A DNA stretch of 9,570 nucleotides. It comes from Acidimicrobiia bacterium. Lineage in GTDB: Bacteria > Actinomycetota > Acidimicrobiia > Acidimicrobiales > CATQHL01. How positions within the stretch are numbered: position 1 is the first letter of the stretch; each line of letters opens with the position of its first letter. Shown one piece after another: positions 6,607 through 9,570 of this stretch. The DNA is taken from the NCBI GenBank assembly GCA_021296435.1, contig JAGWAK010000056.1, forward strand, positions 8,900-18,469. Direction: 5' to 3'. The notes beneath the pieces are model-generated. The model made no database searches and was not told where the DNA came from. It was given only the letters and a program-made list of their open reading frames with translations. The translations under genes were made by a program, and so were the position numbers.

Positions 6607-6610
6607 CGCA

Positions 6611-7378
6611 ATGAGGCTCGACGGCAAGGTCTGCGTCGTCACCGGGGCCGGCTCCGGTCAGGGTCGGGCCGCGGCGCAGCGTTTCGCCGAAGAAGGCGCC
6701 CAGGTGGTGATCGCCGAGGTCGACACGGCGACCGGCGCTTCGGTCGCCGACGAGATCACCGCAGCAGGCGGAGCGGCCCTCTTCGTGCAGACCGACGTCA
6801 GCAGCGAGGAGGACTGGCGCCGGGTCATCGGCCGGGCCGTCGAGGCCTTCGGCGGCGTGGACGTGCTCTACAACAACGCGGCGGTCGCCCCTGCCGCCGA
6901 TGGCTCCGTGGTGGACGTCCCGTTGGAGGTCTGGGACCGCATCCTGGCGGTGAACCTCACCGGTCCGATGCTGGGTTGCCGGCACGCCATCCCGCAGATG
7001 CTGTGCCGCGGCGGCGGGTCGATCATCAACACGTCCTCCATCCGGGCGTTCGTGGGCGGCAGCCAGCCGATCGACGCCTACACGGCCAGCAAGGGGGCGC
7101 TGGTCTCGCTGACCCGGTCGCTGGCGGTGGTGTACGGGCCGCAGGGGATCCGCGCCAACATCATCGCCCCGGGCACGATCCGCACGCCCATGGCTCTGGT
7201 GCACGACGCCCACGGCGATGCGGGAAGTCAAATGCGGCTGGCCCGCTACCCGGTCGGCCGCTTCGGCGAGCCCACCGAGATTGCCGACCTGGCGCTCTAC
7301 CTGGCCTCGGACGAGTCGCGCTGGACCAACGGAGCCGTGATGGTGATCGACGGCGGGGCAATGATCAACTACGTCTGA
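6611..7378 (+). CDS. SDR family NAD(P)-dependent oxidoreductase
   Basis: This classical short-chain dehydrogenase/reductase has 255 residues, the normal size, and is predicted to interconvert an alcohol and a carbonyl in the cytoplasm. The cofactor loop TGAGSGQGRA is at 11-20, and an acidic residue at the end of beta-2 (Glu36 in VIAEVD) suggests NAD rather than NADP. Asn115, Ser143, Tyr157 and Lys161 (YTASK) form the active-site tetrad, and NNAA (88-91) replaces the more common NNAG. The PG.I.TPM motif (187-194) and C-terminal IDGGAMINYV are typical. ATG 6611 is chosen because it begins the usual MRLDGKV and lies four bases after the PLP gene stop. The in-frame ATG at 6557 would add 18 unrelated residues inside the previous gene. 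Substrate unknown; the context suggests a hydroxy acid, amino alcohol or keto product of the pathway. Confidence 0.92.
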   Translation: MRLDGKVCVVTGAGSGQGRAAAQRFAEEGAQVVIAEVDTATGASVADEITAAGGAALFVQTDVSSEEDWRRVIGRAVEAFGGVDVLYNNAAVAPAADGSVVDVPLEVWDRILAVNLTGPMLGCRHAIPQMLCRGGGSIINTSSIRAFVGGSQPIDAYTASKGALVSLTRSLAVVYGPQGIRANIIAPGTIRTPMALVHDAHGDAGSQMRLARYPVGRFGEPTEIADLALYLASDESRWTNGAVMVIDGGAMINYV

Positions 7379-7414
7379 GCGCCACGGGCTCAGCGGGAGC
7401 AACCGGGAGGGAAC

Positions 7415-9570
7415 ATGCGGACAGCGGAGGGATACGAGAAGAGCCCCTACAGGTCGGAGCGCCGGCGCCGGGAGTTGCTGGGTTACACCGATCCGCTGGT
7501 CGTTCATCCGGGCGACGAAGTGCGGGTCATGGTCAGCTCCGAGTTCGATTCCTACGAGTCGCGGGTGGTGCGGCTCATCCACGGGGACACGTCACCGGAG
7601 AGCCCGGGATTCAAGGCGGAGCCGGTGGCGACGTCGGCTGACGGCACCCACCCCGGGCGGATCCAGGACACGCAGGCCGGTTCGTACGTCGAGGTGCCCG
7701 ACGCCCCTGAGATCTCCGGCAGCTTCACGGTCGCGGCCTGGATCTGGCCGACGGTCCCCGAGGCGGGGGTGCAGACCATCGTGGCGCACCGCAGCAGATT
7801 CACTGGCTACAGCCTTGGATTCGGCGTCCCGAGGGGAATGCCGACCGGGCCGGACGTCGACAGCGCCGGCTGCACGCTTCCGCCGGAGGGAACCGACGAC
7901 GGGCTCACCCTGCGGGTTGGCCGCGCGGAGTTCTCCCTGGGCATCTGGCCGACCGCGAAGCGCTGGCACTTCGTGGCGGGCTCCTGGGACGCCGCCACCG
8001 GCGAGGCGCGCCTGTTGCAGCGGATCCACGAGCGGGGTCCGGAGCCCTCGCTCGTTGCCACGGAGAATCTCGGGACGCCCGACGACCGCTATGCCGATCC
8101 CACCCCCGGCGACGCGGGCACGCCGCTGTTGCTGGCCGCCGGCTCGCGCATCGACGGCACCGAGGTGGGCGCCTACCACTGCTTCAACGGCAAGATCGAG
8201 CGGCCCTGCCTGTTCAACCGGGCCCTCAGCGTCGACGAGTTGGAGGCACTGGCCGACGGCACCGACCCGCTAGATGTGCCGGATGTTGCCGCGGTCTGGG
8301 ACTTCGCCGCCACGGCGGCCTCGGGCATCGACATCGCCGATGTCACCGGCTCGGGCCACGACGGCACCGTCGTCAACTACGCCATGCGCGGCCTCACCGG
8401 CCACAGCTGGGACGCAACCGCCTTCACACGCTCCGAGGCGCCGGAGCAGTACGGCGCCATCCACTTCCACGACGACGACTTCGACGACAGCCGCTGGGAC
8501 GAGGACTTCAGGTTCACCGTGCCCACCGAGGCCCGCAGCGGCTACTACGCCGTGCACCTGCAGGCATCCGACGAGGCCGGCGGCGAGGAGGATCACATCC
8601 CGTTCTTCGTGACGCCGGCCCCGGGCGCACGCCGGGCGAAGGCCGCCTACCTGGCGCCGACCTGCAGCTACCTGGCCTACGCCAACGAGCGGGTGCTGTT
8701 CAGCGGGGGCCACGACTTCAGTGACCTCACCAACATCCCCATCGTGGTGGACCCCTACGACGACTACCTCGGCGCCCGGGTGGAACTCGGCGGCTCGGTC
8801 TACGACGTGCACACCGACGGCAGCGGCGTATGCCACTCCACCACCCGCCGCCCGCTCCTGTCGATGCGCGCCACGGCCCGCCACTGGGTGACGAACGCCC
8901 CGCGGGGCTACGCCTTCGACCTCTACCTGGTGGACTGGTTGGAGACCCAGGGTGCCGACTACGACGTCATCACCGACGAGGACCTGCACTTCGAGGGCGT
9001 CGACTGCCTCGCGGAGTACAAGGTCATCATGACCGGCTGCCACCCCGAGTACTGGACCGGGCCGATGCTGGACGCTCTCGAGGCGTACCTGGACGGTGGC
9101 GGGCGGTTCATGTACCTGGGCGGCAACGGCTTCTACTGGGCCACGACGTATGACCCCGGGCGTCGCCACGTCGTCGAGATCCGGCGCGGTTTCGCCGGCA
9201 GCCGGGCCTGGGAGTCGCACCCCGGCGAGACGCAGTTCGCCTCCACCGGCGAGCAGTGCGGCATCTGGCGACACCTGGGCCGCCCGCCGAACGCCATCGT
9301 CGGCACGGGATTCTCCTGCCAGGGATGGGACGCCAACACGCCCGGCTACCGGCGCCTGCCCGACAGCTTCGACCCGCGGGCGGCGTTCATCTTCTCCGGC
9401 GTCGGCGACGACGAGATCATCGGCGACTTCGGCTTGGTCATGAACGGCTGCGCCGGCGACGAGCTGGACCGCGTGGACCACAACCTCGGGACGCCCTCGC
9501 ACACCCTGGTCCTGGCCACCTCGGCGGGGGAGCACTCGGCCTATTACCTGATCTGTCACGAGGACATCTA
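7415..9570 (+). CDS. N,N-dimethylformamidase large (beta) subunit-like protein, partial at right edge
   Basis: It opens at ATG 7415 after a strong GGGAGGG (7405-7411) and stays open to the end: 718 residues visible, no stop. Known large subunits are about 760 residues, so perhaps 40-60 are missing. It has no signal peptide. After an N-terminal strand region (YTDPLVVHPGDEVRVMVSSE, VVRLIHGD) comes a LamG/concanavalin-like domain at about 100-285 (GSFTVAAWIWP, GKIERPCLFNRALS). The catalytic domain follows, with IHFHDDDFDD, PTCSYLAYANER, VYDVHTDGSG, YDVITDEDLH and TGCHPEYWT. Tyr422, Tyr463 and Glu545 have nearly the spacing of the three iron ligands I recall for the Paracoccus enzyme (Tyr399, Tyr440, Glu521). 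The family hydrolyses N-substituted formamides to amine and formate. Many distant members have unknown amide substrates, so only amide hydrolysis is inferred. No small-subunit gene lies beside it; the upstream neighbour is the SDR, 36 bases away. Confidence 0.85.
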   Translation, partial: MRTAEGYEKSPYRSERRRRELLGYTDPLVVHPGDEVRVMVSSEFDSYESRVVRLIHGDTSPESPGFKAEPVATSADGTHPGRIQDTQAGSYVEVPDAPEISGSFTVAAWIWPTVPEAGVQTIVAHRSRFTGYSLGFGVPRGMPTGPDVDSAGCTLPPEGTDDGLTLRVGRAEFSLGIWPTAKRWHFVAGSWDAATGEARLLQRIHERGPEPSLVATENLGTPDDRYADPTPGDAGTPLLLAAGSRIDGTEVGAYHCFNGKIERPCLFNRALSVDELEALADGTDPLDVPDVAAVWDFAATAASGIDIADVTGSGHDGTVVNYAMRGLTGHSWDATAFTRSEAPEQYGAIHFHDDDFDDSRWDEDFRFTVPTEARSGYYAVHLQASDEAGGEEDHIPFFVTPAPGARRAKAAYLAPTCSYLAYANERVLFSGGHDFSDLTNIPIVVDPYDDYLGARVELGGSVYDVHTDGSGVCHSTTRRPLLSMRATARHWVTNAPRGYAFDLYLVDWLETQGADYDVITDEDLHFEGVDCLAEYKVIMTGCHPEYWTGPMLDALEAYLDGGGRFMYLGGNGFYWATTYDPGRRHVVEIRRGFAGSRAWESHPGETQFASTGEQCGIWRHLGRPPNAIVGTGFSCQGWDANTPGYRRLPDSFDPRAAFIFSGVGDDEIIGDFGLVMNGCAGDELDRVDHNLGTPSHTLVLATSAGEHSAYYLICHEDI

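Noticed and set aside
6557..6610. Longer N-terminus of the SDR starting at ATG 6557
   Set aside because: The extra 18 residues overlap the preceding gene and resemble no SDR N-terminus. MRLDGKV at 6611 is the standard beginning.
1..9570. CRISPR array, tRNA, rRNA, transposase or integrase
   Set aside because: No regularly spaced repeats, no cloverleaf-type sequence and no such protein motifs were seen on either strand.

Overview
The window is a GC-rich stretch (roughly two thirds G+C by eye) with every recognisable gene on the + strand. Genes are tightly packed and often overlap by a few bases, and GTG starts with Shine-Dalgarno sequences are used. This fits a high-GC environmental bacterium, most likely an actinomycete-type lineage (Acidimicrobiia-like is my guess; a Chloroflexota genome is an alternative). 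The taxon is inferred from style only, since no rRNA or marker gene is present.

Left part (1-3243): a carbohydrate-type ABC importer. After a left edge with a strong stem-loop come two inner-membrane permeases of the MalF/UgpA and MalG/UgpE types, then an MsmX/UgpC-type ATPase. The substrate-binding protein is not in the window. It would be expected just off the left edge, and the stem-loop at 51-92 resembles the intercistronic hairpins often found after a binding-protein gene.

Middle (3244-3427): a 184-base gap with no gene. It carries a dispersed-repeat-like hairpin (CGTCATTCCGGC..GCCGGGGTCCA) and a second inverted repeat just before the next gene.

Right part (3428-9570): a catabolic run aimed at amide-linked compounds. 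In order it holds an N-acyl-D-amino-acid deacylase of the amidohydrolase family, a RidA-superfamily protein, a D-serine dehydratase/D-threonine aldolase-like PLP enzyme broken by a frameshift with apparent loss of about 20-30 bases, an SDR oxidoreductase, and an N,N-dimethylformamidase large-subunit-like protein that runs off the right edge. Neighbouring genes overlap or are separated by at most 36 bases, so they probably form one operon.

A working model (inference): the importer brings in an N-acylated D-amino acid or related amide. The deacylase frees the D-amino acid. The PLP enzyme would dehydrate or cleave it, RidA would clear the reactive enamine/imine intermediate, the SDR would oxidise or reduce a carbonyl/alcohol product, and the dimethylformamidase-like iron enzyme would cleave a second amide bond. 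The most notable points are the broken PLP gene, the Asp in place of the usual metal-binding Cys in the deacylase, and the dimethylformamidase-like protein with its iron ligands apparently intact but no small-subunit gene beside it.
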